From assembly GCA_935421135.1 (NCBI GenBank), contig OW285187.1, positions 13,355,929 through 13,419,928 of the forward strand: a DNA stretch of 64,000 nt, read 5' to 3'. Below the pieces are notes generated by a model. It was not told the origin of the DNA. It made no database searches and saw only the letters and a list, made by a program, of their open reading frames with translations. This DNA comes from Bugulina stolonifera (taxonomy: Eukaryota > Bryozoa > Gymnolaemata > Cheilostomatida > Bugulidae). Both the position numbers and the translations under genes were made by a program. Numbering within the stretch: position 1 is the first letter of the stretch; the number at the start of each line of letters is the position of its first letter. Positions 13,204 to 23,189 of the stretch are shown piece after piece.

Positions 13204-13811
13204 TGTTGTGGACATATATATTATTAGCAATTACCTCTCATTTAGTATCATTTATCTATTATATAATTCACGAATTGTAAAACGGTAGCAATCAGGCAAT
13301 TAGTTCTTTTTGTATATATATTATATTTTATCGTCATAGTAATGAGCACACAACTCCTCTTACTGACACGGAGTACTATAATTACACGGCGTAGCCTATT
13401 TCGCAATCTTGTATTAATTAAGTACTTCCGACGGCTAGTATTTCATCACTATTATTCATTAACTGCCGTTATGGTGCAATCCTTTTTATGATTGGTCTCC
13501 GGCCTTCCGTTGGAGACACTTCTTTTTCTTATTGGTTCGTCTACAACCAAACCTTTAGTATATAAGGCGTGCAATTCTAACTACTTATCAGTCTTCTATA
13601 CACTGCTGTATTTTATACTCTTATACCTTTTTGCTGGAACATTAAATATACTCTGATTACGCTACCAAGAATACTGGAGTTCTGCTGTTCAAGCACATAG
13701 GTATGCATTTACAATAATACTTACACGGGAGCCGTTGCCGAAGTGTTCATACAACTCTAGGGAGTTGTCGAGGGACACGGAGGGAGACTATCCTTGCTGA
13801 AATCCATTACA
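13204..13811 (+). repeat. 5' LTR
   Basis: It starts TG and ends CA. A core promoter AGTATATAAGGC lies at 13557-13568. The 3' copy is the same length and almost identical. Confidence 0.95.
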
Positions 13812-13812
13812 T

Positions 13813-13830
13813 TGGTGGCAGCAGTGGGAT
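13813..13830 (+). promoter_or_regulatory. Primer-binding site, tRNA-Leu type
   Basis: TGGTGGCAGCAGTGGGAT starts one base after the LTR. Its complement ATCCCACTGCTGCCACCA ends in CCA and matches the 3' end of animal tRNA-Leu(AAG/UAG), as I recall that family, with one difference. Confidence 0.75.
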
Positions 13831-13905
13831 TTGCGCGATCCCTGGGATTTTAGGAGGATAGAGACCCGTCGGCAACGGAGGGCACGGAAGCAGGCAGTCC
13901 TGAAA

Positions 13906-14785
13906 ATGGAGGGTAACGGAGTGGATAGGTTGGCAGCTGTTATGGAGAGGCTCTTGCAGGAACCCCGTCCAGCTGCTCAACCGGCATTCAAAGCCCCCCA
14001 TTTTGACGGAACCGGGGATGTTGAGTTCTTTATCCGTCAGTTTATGATGGTAGCAGAGGCAAATGACTGGAGACGGGCAGCCACCTTCCTCCATCTCAGG
14101 GAAGCCCTGAGAGACGGGGCAAGGAACTGCGGGCGTCCGGAAACAACCGAGGGGGTAGTCGAAGCCCTCCGTGCTAGGTACGGAAGGAACCTCCCTAAAG
14201 GAGGCCCGGACAAGGTTGGGGCAGCTCCGTAGAGGTGATAAGACCACTCTACAGGAACATGCTGCAGAAGTCCAACGTCTGGTAGACCTAGCGTACAGAG
14301 AGATGCCAGAACACTACCGGATAACCCTGGGGTTGGAGTCGTTTGTGCAGACCATAGGAAACGGATATTTACAACAACATCTTCTAGCCGTTGGAGCCGG
14401 AGACTTGGAGACCGCCGTCAAGGCTGGTAACGAGTATCTCCAGGTCCATTCCGGGATGGGACGGTACCAAGGCTCCGTTAGGCATGCTGTAAGGGCAGTA
14501 GAGGATGACATGGACTCTACTTCCGTGGCCCGGCTGTCTGAGGTAGAGAAACCGCCCAGCGAACTGGAAAGTCTACGGGAGGCCGTAGAGCAGCTTGTTA
14601 AGGAGCTGGCTCAGTTCAGGGCCCTGAGAAACAGGGGAGCTCTACCTCAGGGATCTGCCTTCCTGGCGCGGGAAGGGCGTGTTGTCTGCTGGGGATGTGG
14701 ACAGGCAGGACATGTGAGAAGGGAATGTTCTGCTGCGGCAGGCTCTGGTGGCCTGTCAGGAAACGGGCAGGGCCCGGACCAGTAA
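13906..14785 (+). pseudogene. Gag polyprotein of the LTR element (one frameshift)
   Basis: The gag starts at ATG 13906 (MEGNGVDRLAAVMERLLQ). It runs in frame 1 to about 14170, then continues in frame 2 to TAA at 14783-14785. The two pieces join smoothly at ALRARYG / GTSLKEARTRLGQLRRGDK, a retrotransposon gag core, so one small indel probably separates them. The first frame closes at 14232. The end of gag has one zinc knuckle, CWGCGQAGHVRREC (C-x2-C-x4-H-x4-C), for RNA packaging. The gag would form the particle shell in the cytoplasm. The +1 shift inside the core domain is not the usual place for programmed shifting and suggests inactivation. Confidence 0.8.
14770..14776 (+). promoter_or_regulatory. 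Candidate -1 frameshift heptamer at the gag end
   Basis: G GGC CCG sits in the gag frame nine bases before the gag stop codon and has the X XXY YYZ form. Slipping back one base leads into the frame that carries the protease. Heptamers with C in the second triplet are weak in known systems, so this is tentative. Confidence 0.3.
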
Positions 14786-15360
14786 GCTATCCCTCTGGAG
14801 TCCGGGCCAAGCGGAAACACGGTGGCTCCGTGTCTTGGCCCTCCGAGGCTAGTGTGGCCGTGCCAGAGGTGTTAACACACCAAGCCCGACCCACCGGCCT
14901 CGAAAATCCTGGACAGGCACTAGCTGTGCGCCAGGTGGAGAGGGTACAGCCAAGGCGGCGTGGACGTAGGTCTAGACGCCGGATAGGTCTACGTAGAGAC
15001 AGCCTCTATGTAGACGGAGAAGTGGGTGGTGTCTAGGTCAGTTTTCTGATTGACACTGGATGTATCACGGATGTGTTATCCCCGAGGATAGTGTCCCGAG
15101 TTCCTGTGGTGGAGCAGGACGAGCGGGTCGGGAGATACACAGGTGAATTGGCAGATGGGTCAGTAATTCCATTGACTGGGGCCGTCCGGGTACCACTGGT
15201 GGTAGGTGGTTGTGAAGGGACGGAAGAGTTTGTGGTGGGACCCATCAGGGCCGATGGCGTGTTGGGAATGCCATTCCTAACGAGGCATGAGTGTCGGTTG
15301 GACTTCCGTCGTGGTACGCTGAGACTCCAAGGAGAGCGTATACGGTGTAGGCGGGTAGAC
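14776..15360 (+). pseudogene. Retropepsin (protease) region of the LTR element
   Basis: The frame upstream overlaps the end of gag in the -1 register. A single in-frame TAG (15034-15036) comes just before the protease core VSFLIDTGCITDVLS, whose D-T-G is the aspartyl active site. A hydrophobic-Gly block GVLGMPFLTRHECRLDF matches the second conserved retropepsin segment (I-x-G-x-x-hydrophobic-L). The enzyme cuts gag into mature parts. The TAG is either a nonsense mutation or a readthrough stop. The coding frame then runs on without interruption to 17148. Confidence 0.75.
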
Positions 15361-16640
15361 AGAAGTCAGGGGCCTGGAACAGTAGGAAGACCATTGGCTG
15401 GTAACCCAGGGGCGGGGAACCAGTCAGTTGGGTACTGTGGTCCAAGGACTTCTGTACCAGGAAGTGACATGGAAACGACACCGGTAGCCAGTTTATGTGC
15501 GTTCACTCTGGTTAAGCACCAGAGTTCCCTGAACGTAACCCATGCCGTAACGGTGCCTGTGAAGTCTGCAGCGACTCTGAATAGGGATCAGAGTTCGGCT
15601 TATGCGACTGAGACAGCACCAATGCCAGATCAGGGTGTGTGGACCTTGGAGAGACACCAAGACTCCCCCCTTTTCCGGCGACTGGGCGTTAGGGGGATGT
15701 CAGATACAGGTATCCTGCCAGATGTGGGAAGTCAGATGGGCGAAACGGTTCACCTTGCTAGACTGTTTTCGGATCCTGCACTAGAGGGAGAGCGAGTACG
15801 GGTTGTGGGCCCGACGGTGGATATCACCTGGCCCACTCCAGACCCCGAAGTCAGCCCTCTAGAGCCTTGTGATCTAGAAGGAAAACGCTGCAACGTACAA
15901 CCAACCCAAAATTCTGACGTTAGTCCCAAGAGCCGGCCCTGTGGAGAGAGTTGTGTTGTTCGGGAGAACAACTGGAACAACTTGCAGGCCACGGTTCCAT
16001 CTGACCCAGGCAGCATGTGGAGAACTGGACAGCTGGGTAGAATCCTGTCAGTGGTTAGGCCACACCAGGGACAGTCTTGGACTGTGAATTGGAGTCTTTG
16101 TGTAGCTGACGGAGGGTCAGCCGGCATGCTCAGCAGTGATGACAGTGGAGCGGTGAAATCGTCCAAGTCGACAGTCGGGATAGGACTTAGTCATTTAGCC
16201 AGAATGATAAGTCACCGACGGAGCAAACCGTGTGCCGGGGCGAGACTTAGTTATTTTAGGGAAATAATGAGTCGCCGGCAGAGTAGCACTTGGTTAATTC
16301 GCGGAGGCGAAATGCAAGGTAGAGTGGACAGACGCGCGCAACGATCTTTGCCGCGCAACAAGTCAAGGCCGAAGCAGCAATTGAAAGGGGCAATTCGAGG
16401 GAACGGAAGTAGCCCGACGTGCAGTATTTATATAAGAATATATAAGGGTAAATTAGCTGAAGTCCAAGAATACAACCCGGAGGGGCCAGATACCCATAGT
16501 TCTGTGCACCGGGCGCGCACCTGCTGCCTGTCATTCTTGTTGGAATTCTATGCTGACACGCACGTACTACATTGCTCTTTGCTAAATTTGCTCATTTACT
16601 TACTTGTTTATCTACCTTGCCTAGACCTACAGTGTTGCTT
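15361..16640 (+). other. Long open region where pol should be
   Basis: This stretch stays open in the protease frame for over 400 codons but shows no recognisable fold. I find no reverse-transcriptase Y-x-D-D box, no RNase H acidic set and no integrase H-H-C-C or D-D-E pattern in any plus frame. Composition is Gly/Ser/Pro/Arg-rich with repeated short phrases (KHQSSLN, RDQSSAY, RHQDSPL), suggesting internal duplication. It may be a linker or decayed sequence that happens to be open. Confidence 0.5.
16425..16447 (+). promoter_or_regulatory. Candidate internal promoter of the LTR element
   Basis: A TATA-like TATTTATATAAGAATATA lies about 200 bases upstream of an ATG in a strong start context (CACCATGG at 16648). 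It resembles neither LTR promoter in its flanks. It could drive the 3' reading region on its own. Confidence 0.35.
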
Positions 16641-16650
16641 ATCCGTCACC

Positions 16651-18251
16651 ATGGAGAAAAGCTCAGGTGAGTGGCCATGGGGTGATAGTTTGTTAAGTGA
16701 CTTGGACGGTAGCTCAGAGATTGAATTTACTGCTGAGGAAGAAAGGTTGCTATTAGACTCTCCAGCGCGGCCAGAGGTGATCACTGGCAGGGGACTTTCA
16801 AAGGGGAAGCTGGTATCAACTAGAGTAGTTGGTATCCTAGACCCGGAGAAAGTTGGCAGCCCTGCTAGTGTAGATACTCTGTCTCCTGGAGAGGGAAATG
16901 CCTCCGTAGTCATACGTCTGGGAGACAAGATGGCTGACGGAGGTGGAAAGAGACAAGGGGGCATCTCCACTGAGGTGTCAGAGCCCTTGGGTGTTCCATT
17001 TGGCAGGACAGCCGGCCCAACACCTGACGGGGCCGTCAACTCTGCGAGTTTGACGGCAGGACAGGCGAGGGAAGCTGGCCCGTCAGAGGGAAACAATAGT
17101 GTAGCCATGCCCGTGTCAGTAATATATCCTTGCACTGTTGTAGGCTGACAACACCAGGGATGTAAGGGTCAACCTGGAGAGACTGGACCTTCAGTCGTCA
17201 GGAGACGAGCGAACCCAGTGGGTGAGCCAGGAGACGTTGACTTACATTACCGCAAGCATCCTCGGTACCCGGCAGGATAGTGTGTGTGCTATCTGCCAGT
17301 TTCCCGGCACCGAGAGACGATGAAGGTGCATGTGGGCCAACACTTTGTCATGTGTTACTGCCGCTGTGGGTATGCCAGTGTGTCCAGAGACAGCGTGTAT
17401 AACCACATCCACCGTGGCAATCAAAAGTGCGGAAACACTATAATCTATGAGGTAGATGCTACCCACTTTGCTGGCTTCAGAAAAGCGCTCAAGTGGCCAG
17501 CTGGCCGATGGACCAGCCCCATCCCCTGCATGATGGGACCCAGCAAAGTTCATTCTCAGTCAGATGCGGTAGCACCACCCATTCCCTCTATGGAGGAGCT
17601 GAGGAAACGGCAGAGACAGGACTTAGAGGAGCTGCCTACCCTGACGGTTACCAAGATAGGCCGAAGGAGACGGGTGATCACACCGGCCCAGGTGCCCCCT
17701 TCTGAGGATTCTACGGAGACTTCACTGAGAAACCCCGTGGCAGAACTTGGCTCACCTGATGTATCCAGCCCCTCCGTGAACACTGTTCCAGTTTCCCCTA
17801 TAGATGAAGAGCCCGGACTACTAGTTACTCCAAGTCCACAGACGGTCCGAAGTGCCAGTACCCCCCTCGTGTATCAGAAGAGATGGACTCTAGCCCTCTT
17901 TTACTAGACACCTCCAACAGATCTATCACACCCCTGCCGGTGTCAGTACCCGGAGAACGGCAGTGGGCGACGTTGACGCAGCCTTCACTACAAGTACAAG
18001 AGGTCCATGGTAGGGACCCGTTAGAGGCTTTCCTACAAGTCAGATTCATGAGCAGGAGCCGGGGATCTAGGGAACGTAAGGCACGGAAGCTACACCTGCG
18101 CTACATTCGAAAGATTGACGACCAGTTGGCTTATCTCAAGGGAAAGAAGAGGTGTATCCCCAGGAAGTTGAGGCGTTACTTGAGGCAAGAGACTAAACGC
18201 CTCCGGACTGAACGAGACCGTCACCTGCAAGCCATACAGTGTACTAAGTGA
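16651..18251 (+). pseudogene. Extra 3' reading region with C2H2-like zinc finger, in place of pol
   Basis: I do not recognise this protein. The first part (16651-17148) opens with MEKSSGEWPWGDSLLSDLDG and an acidic segment (EIEFTAEEERLLLD). At 17144, after TTGTAG that could be a splice acceptor, coding resumes in another frame (LERLDLQSSGDERTQW). It runs into a zinc-finger start CAICQFPGTERR, which stops at TGA 17321. The overlapping ATGA restarts one frame back (MKVHVGQHFVMCYCRCGYAS), supplying the H-x3-H and a second Cys/His set, then a Pro/Ser-rich tail to 17907. A final -1 step gives 17883-18251, a very basic C-terminus (SRGSRERKARKLHLRYIRK). Start context and internal TATA suggest a captured gene; the frame steps may be indels or unspliced introns. 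Confidence 0.45.
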
Positions 18252-18326
18252 GCTAACGCTACATGACAATGCTTTATTATGACAATGCTTATTATTGAAG
18301 CCCTGTGCCTTCAATGGACGGGGGTG

Positions 18327-18934
18327 TGTTGTGGACATATATATTACTAGCAATTACCTCTCATTTAGTATCATTTATCTATTATATAATTCACGAATTG
18401 TAAAACGGTAGCAATCAGGCAATTAGTTCTTTTTGTATATATATTATATTTTATCGTCATAGTAATGAGCACACAACTCCTCTTACTGACACGGAGTACT
18501 ATAATTACACGGCGTAGCCTATTTCGCAATCTTGTATTAATTAAGTACTTCCGACGGCTAGTATTTCATCACTATTATTCATTAACTGCCGTTATGGTGC
18601 AATCCTTTTTATGATTGGTCTCCGGCCTTCCGTTGGAGACACTTCTTTTTCTTATTGGTTCGTCTACAACCAAACCTTTAGTATATAAGGCGTGCAATTC
18701 TAACTACTTATCAGTCTTCTATACACTGCTGTATTTTATACTCTTATACCTTTTTGCTGGAACATTAAATATACTCTGATTACGCTACCAAGAATACTGG
18801 AGTTCTGCTGTTCAAGCACATAGGTATGCATTTACAATAATACTTACACGCGAGCCGTTGCCGAAGTGTTCATACAACTCTAGGGAGTTGTCGAGGGACA
18901 CGGAGGGAGACTATCCTTGCTGAAATCCATTACA
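18327..18934 (+). repeat. 3' LTR
   Basis: Same 608-bp length and sequence as the 5' LTR apart from two substitutions, with the promoter string at 18680-18691. Confidence 0.95.
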
Positions 18935-18939
18935 ATATT

Positions 18940-20150
18940 TATATTATAATTATGTACCTGTATTATATTCAAGCTAATTATTTCTTTAGAGCCCTGTTGC
19001 AGCACTCCTTCTGTGGAAGATTTCTGCCACTTGCTCTTGTAGATTGTAAACATGAGTTAATGCATTTTGCCTTTGCATGACAAAGTTCTGTTCTAGTTCT
19101 CTCCTATTCTACCTGGTCTTCTTATTGTACACTGCATGTAAAGCTAGCAAACCCAATTCCTAACTCCAATCCCTAAATCCTATCCCTCAAACCCTAATCC
19201 TAACTTTGGTAGAATGAGCTATATTACACAGTGAATAAGGTTGTATAATATAGTAGCACCAGCGCCTAAATGTTTATTATATTTTAGATTATAAGACACC
19301 ATCAGACATGGATTGTCAGACTCGCTTATCTTTGATAGTAATCCCACCTGTAGATTCACAAGAATAGCAGCAAGATACAGTTATTCATCCTATTGCTCAA
19401 GTCACTAAAAACACCTAATTAATTAATTGACAAACAACTAAATCACACCATTGTTGGGGAATGTCTTCTGCAACACTGTGACATCACAGGTTGTTTACAC
19501 TTGCTGCCCCATCAGATCCTGGTACCAAAAAGATTCATCCTTATTGGGAAACATGTTTGTCTACCAAATGAAGAAGTATATAAGATCCTCTCTAATATTG
19601 TATTTTTAATTTGTATAGCAACCATGCTGCTAAAAAGTATTCAACAATTCTAGTCTATGACTAGAATTCATAGTTATTTGTTGTAAGCTACCAAGTGTAG
19701 CAATTACAGTTTCCAAAAGTTATACTACCTTAGTAAGTGTAGTACAAAGTATCAAGCTACCTAAACAAGTGAAGCAATAGTCAACTAGCAGACTAGAGAG
19801 AGAAAGAGGTAAATATACTATTTTTAATAATAATGTTAAATAGATTCCATACTTTTAATTGTCAAGCAATGGATATTTAATATGTCTTTTTCTATTGTTC
19901 TTGTGATTGCCAACTCAACCTGTCAATTTATAATATTTTATACACACACTGCTTTTATAATGTTGTTATATTCATGTAGCCTACCATTATCATTGTATTA
20001 TTATTGTTATTGTATGCATTTTATACCATTGTAGTTTTTACGGTCAGAACTTGTTATTAGCAAACAAATAAACTTGTTAAAAGAACTTCACTGATCTGAG
20101 TCCTGATCACGTCACAAAACAATCTCCGAATTAGTCGCTGTAACTCTACA
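18940..20150. other. Non-coding part of the Harbinger-type element
   Basis: AT-rich and without a supported gene. It includes a degenerate run of CCCTAA-like units (19150-19205) and AT-rich microsatellite-like stretches. A TTA duplication partner or DDE frame is not visible here. Confidence 0.4.
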
Positions 20151-20158
20151 CCACCACT

Positions 20159-21388
20159 ATGGAAAGTTCGAGTTCTTGTGCAGGTAAAGATTTACATTAT
20201 TTTTAGGAATACCATGTGGTTGTTGATAAACATTGTAAATTATTTTCATTTCAAAAGCATTGATATAGTGTATTAATTCTTTATTAGTTACTAGTAAACC
20301 AAAGAAAGGCAGGCCAAAGGGATCCAAGAATAAATTAAAAAGACCTGTAGCTGCACCAATCAGCCAGTCAACTGATGAGAGGACGCCCACTCCTGAGACA
20401 ATACCCTCCTCAAGACAACCTAGAAGTATGTAGCAAATTATAGTACCCCTAAGCTGATTATAACTATAAGGACGATTGTAACGATTTTGAACCTTATTTG
20501 TTTTATTGATCTAGTTCTCCAGTGATGACACCTGCAAAATGTTGCAATGGTGGAGAGAGGAGGGAAAGGTCCTTATGACAAGGGCGAGAAACAAAGAAAA
20601 GTCGGCAGTGTGGCAGTCCTTGACTGTCCACCTTGAAAACAAGTAAATTTAATAAATTATGAGGGAATAACCTATTATTTGCTCACTAGTACATAGTATA
20701 TTTTCATAATACTAGGTGCTTATCTGCGCAAGTTAATAATGTACTTGTATGTACTTGAGAAATTTTAACAATATCTGTTCTCAGTAACATGGATTATGTT
20801 GTTAATTTCAGATACTCTCTAGCTTGTGTGAAAAATAGATTCCACTACATTAAGGGGAAATACAAACAAGCACTGGCACACAATGCAACTAGTGGCAATG
20901 ACCCGGTAAGTTACCGATGGCAATATATTGAAACCACACAGTGAAAATATTCTGAAATGACAAAATTATATGGCACTGGTATCGAGTAAAAAGTTTGCCC
21001 AAGTGGTGATGAAGCGATGACACAAGTATATAAACCATGTGAAGAAGTTTTAACTTTTCGTCAATAATTCTTTGTAGTTGTTCTGCTTGTACACACACAC
21101 ACACTACAATTTATATAATATTATTGTTTGTAGTCATCCTTTATGTTCATGAATGAATGCCAGGAGGCATTCAGCCAAGATAGGGACGTCAACCCTATTG
21201 GCGTCCTTAATTCGACTGATGATGACAATACTAGTATTACATGTGCGTCTAACCTTCAAACAAGGAAAAGGAAGATGACCCCATACCAAGAGGTTAGATT
21301 AGAGATGAAACGAGCAGAGCTCAAGGAGAAATCAGAGCACAGGGCTAAGCTCCTGGACGTGTTAAGCAAAATCACTGACAAACTTTAA
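20159..21388 (+). CDS. Myb/SANT-like DNA-binding protein of the Harbinger-type element
   Basis: Five exons: 20159-20183 (MESSSSCAG), 20288-20425, 20515-20642, 20812-20905, 21134-21388 (TAA). An AT-hook-like KKGRPKGSKNK lies near the N-terminus. The next two exons make a trihelix/SANT-like fold with spaced tryptophans (KMLQWWREEG, SAVWQSLTVHLENK, VKNRFHYIKGKYKQAL). The last exon is a basic, Lys/Glu-rich helix (YQEVRLEMKRAELKEKSEH). PIF/Harbinger elements encode such a protein to carry the transposase into the nucleus and to the terminal repeats. Junctions 1/2, 3/4 and 4/5 keep frame. Junction 2/3 is off by one base, so this copy may be slightly damaged. A domesticated host gene is less likely because it sits inside the terminal repeats. 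Confidence 0.65.
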
Positions 21389-21714
21389 TCTAATTTTTAT
21401 TGATTACTGGATTAATTATAATTACTTATTACTGGAAATATCTTCTAAAACATAATGTATATACAAAATACAAATTTCACCACAAATAGATGTTTGTTGA
21501 ATCGCTATCTGGGAATTTAAACTCTAAATCTCCGTGCTCTTCCACTCGAAGTTGCCTACACAATATTGTAACAAGTAGTAAACGATTGCGTTCGGCTGCC
21601 ACGTTGAACCAAAGCCACCTCGCCAATAAACGATTGCTTATTAAATGACCATTTCTGTTTAGCCCATGCGTATGGCATCCGAAAGCGCCCTTAGTGTATT
21701 ATTACAATTTTAGG

Positions 21715-22118
21715 ACAGGAAAGATGAAACTTGCCGCTCCCCATAACCGGTCTGATATGGCATTTCTTACAATTTCTAAGGATGAAGAGCTGAAACAGAA
21801 ATGGATGGCTGTAGTTAAAAGAAAGAATTGGCACCTATCAGCTTCTAGTGTTCTATGCAGTGAACACTTCACAACAGGCAGCTTTAGACGCCCAGCAGGA
21901 TTGGGTAGCAGGGCGATACAGAAACCGGATATGGTGCCCACTCTATTTGCATCCTATCCTACACCCTACCTGCAACCAACAGTTACAAAAAAGACGATTA
22001 CTACAAAGTAATAATCCAGAAAAGAGCTACAGAGCCTGCCATCCATATCAGAAGAGAACAATCTGAATTGGTAGAGCCGCCTCCAATAGAAATGTCAAGC
22101 AAGGGAGCATCTAGCTAG
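21715..22118 (+). pseudogene. THAP zinc-finger exon of a P-element-like transposase
   Basis: After an acceptor TTTTAG the exon shows a damaged C2 start (DETCRSP, then one frame step to HNRSDMAF). The rest is the THAP core: KDEELKQKWMAVVKRKNW, then SSVLCSEHFTTGSF and PDMVPTLF, the C-x2-H pair and the AVPTLF-type box of THAP domains. Coding then passes to another frame (HIRREQSELVEPPPIEMS) before a stop. THAP domains bind the ends of P elements. With the exon pair at 23190-24026 it forms one THAP9/P-element gene, split by later insertions. Confidence 0.7.
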
Positions 22119-22119
22119 G

Positions 22120-22930
22120 GTCGCATGGGTTGTGCAAACCCCCTTTGTCCAAAGCTTTTTTTATATAACACCAAAAGTAGATAATTTATTTAGGCTTTCT
22201 TATTAGTAAATTATAACTAGCTAGCTGGCACTTTCCGGCTTTATTATTGACTTGTTGGGAAGTTACAGGCTGTGGATACACAGACATACTCCAACCTATA
22301 ATAAATTTAATCTAACAACATTGCTGTGTCTAAGGAATTGTTACAGCATATTTTATTGGACAAGAGAATTGATCAATGAAAACAAGTTTAGTTTAAAATC
22401 TTCCAATCGGAGCAAAGATAGTCTTTATCCTTGGGTTACCTTCTCAACAGGTCAAGGTTAAATTTGTTTTTACTCATTGGATTCCATTCATTTCAAGAAT
22501 TTTCAAAAAATTAAATTAAAAATACTCATGAATCGATTACCTGCTAACACTAAAGGCAGAAAACTGAGTAATCAGCCAACACTCACTGGGTTTTTCAATC
22601 TTAGTGGAAGGTATGAACGAGTTAGAATCATTTAGTTGCCCTACTACAGTAAACACAGGTTTTTACCACAACTTGAACTTAACTTTTATTTATTTATTTT
22701 TCAATTTTGGTTTTGAAACTTTCATGTCACTTTATTGTTTATTGTTGCAAAAAATTTAAAATTGCTATAAATAATTATGCTATCAATTGTTGTTAACTTG
22801 CTTTTAAAAACATGCTGTTCTCAATGAGGCATACGAGCGCAAGTTTGAATTAATTTGAAAAAATTTGAATATTATTTTATATAATAATATTATAGGCTAC
22901 ATGATACTGTGACATGATAAGAGTACTTTC
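22120..22930. other. AT-rich stretch without recognisable gene
   Basis: No supported coding or repeat signal apart from poly-A/T tracts. It lies between the THAP exon and a hAT tail fragment and probably belongs to inserted or intronic DNA. Confidence 0.35.
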
Positions 22931-22934
22931 ACTC

Positions 22935-23175
22935 ATATGACTAATGATAATCATGGGCAAGTGCTTGGCTACAAGCATTATGACTTGTATGCCAAAATCA
23001 AAGAAGATGAAGAACTAGTAACAGCTTTTGCTCTAAAGAAGCCAAGAAGGCTGCAATTATTAAATCCTATGGGTGATCCCCATTAAAGCTTTGCTTGACT
23101 TACAGCCTAGACTATTATTCTCCCCTTTACTTGAATTCTGTGAATTACTGGTAAATGTTGTAAAATCTATTTTAT
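22935..23175 (+). mobile_element. hAT transposase 3'-end fragment, copy 1
   Basis: It reads GQVLGYKHYDLYAKIKEDEE and then LVTAFALKKPRRLQLLNP. The DNA matches the tail of the hAT remnant at 29945-30185 through the coding end and about 100 bases of 3' sequence. It interrupts the P-element-like gene. Confidence 0.6.
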
Positions 23176-23189
23176 ATGCCTGAGTGAGA

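Larger units (their letters stand above)
13204..18934 (+). mobile_element. Young LTR retrotransposon, Ty3/gypsy-like, lacking visible pol
   Basis: Two 608-bp LTRs (13204-13811, 18327-18934) begin TGTTGTGGAC and end TTACA. By eye they differ at two sites (T/C near the start, G/C near the end). The flanks show a 4-bp ATAT duplication (13200-13203, 18935-18938). A tRNA-Leu-type primer site follows the 5' LTR and a purine-rich GGACGGGGGTG precedes the 3' LTR. The interior is GC-rich against its AT-rich surroundings. It codes for a gag with a CCHC knuckle and a retropepsin, then a long open region with no reverse transcriptase, RNase H or integrase motifs. It is therefore non-autonomous, though recently mobile judging from its LTRs. 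Confidence 0.9.
12417..21690. mobile_element. PIF/Harbinger-type DNA transposon, with nested LTR element
   Basis: The left end GAGCGCTTTCGGATACC and the right end, inverted GGGCGCTTTCGGATGCC, form a 17-bp imperfect terminal repeat. Both sides are flanked by TTA (12414-12416, 21691-21693), the 3-bp duplication typical of PIF/Harbinger. The interior carries a spliced Myb/SANT-like gene near the right end (20159-21388), which is the second protein such elements encode. I see no DDE nuclease frame, so the transposase gene is missing, decayed or replaced. Removing the LTR retrotransposon (13204-18934 plus a 4-bp duplication) leaves about 3.5 kb. Confidence 0.72.

Noticed and set aside
15245..17135. 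Several long minus-strand frames inside the LTR element
   Set aside because: They are shadows of the GC-rich plus-strand reading region and lack any known domain.
19150..19205. Degenerate CCCTAA-like run as an interstitial telomere
   Set aside because: Units are irregular and few; simple C/T/A-rich sequence explains it.
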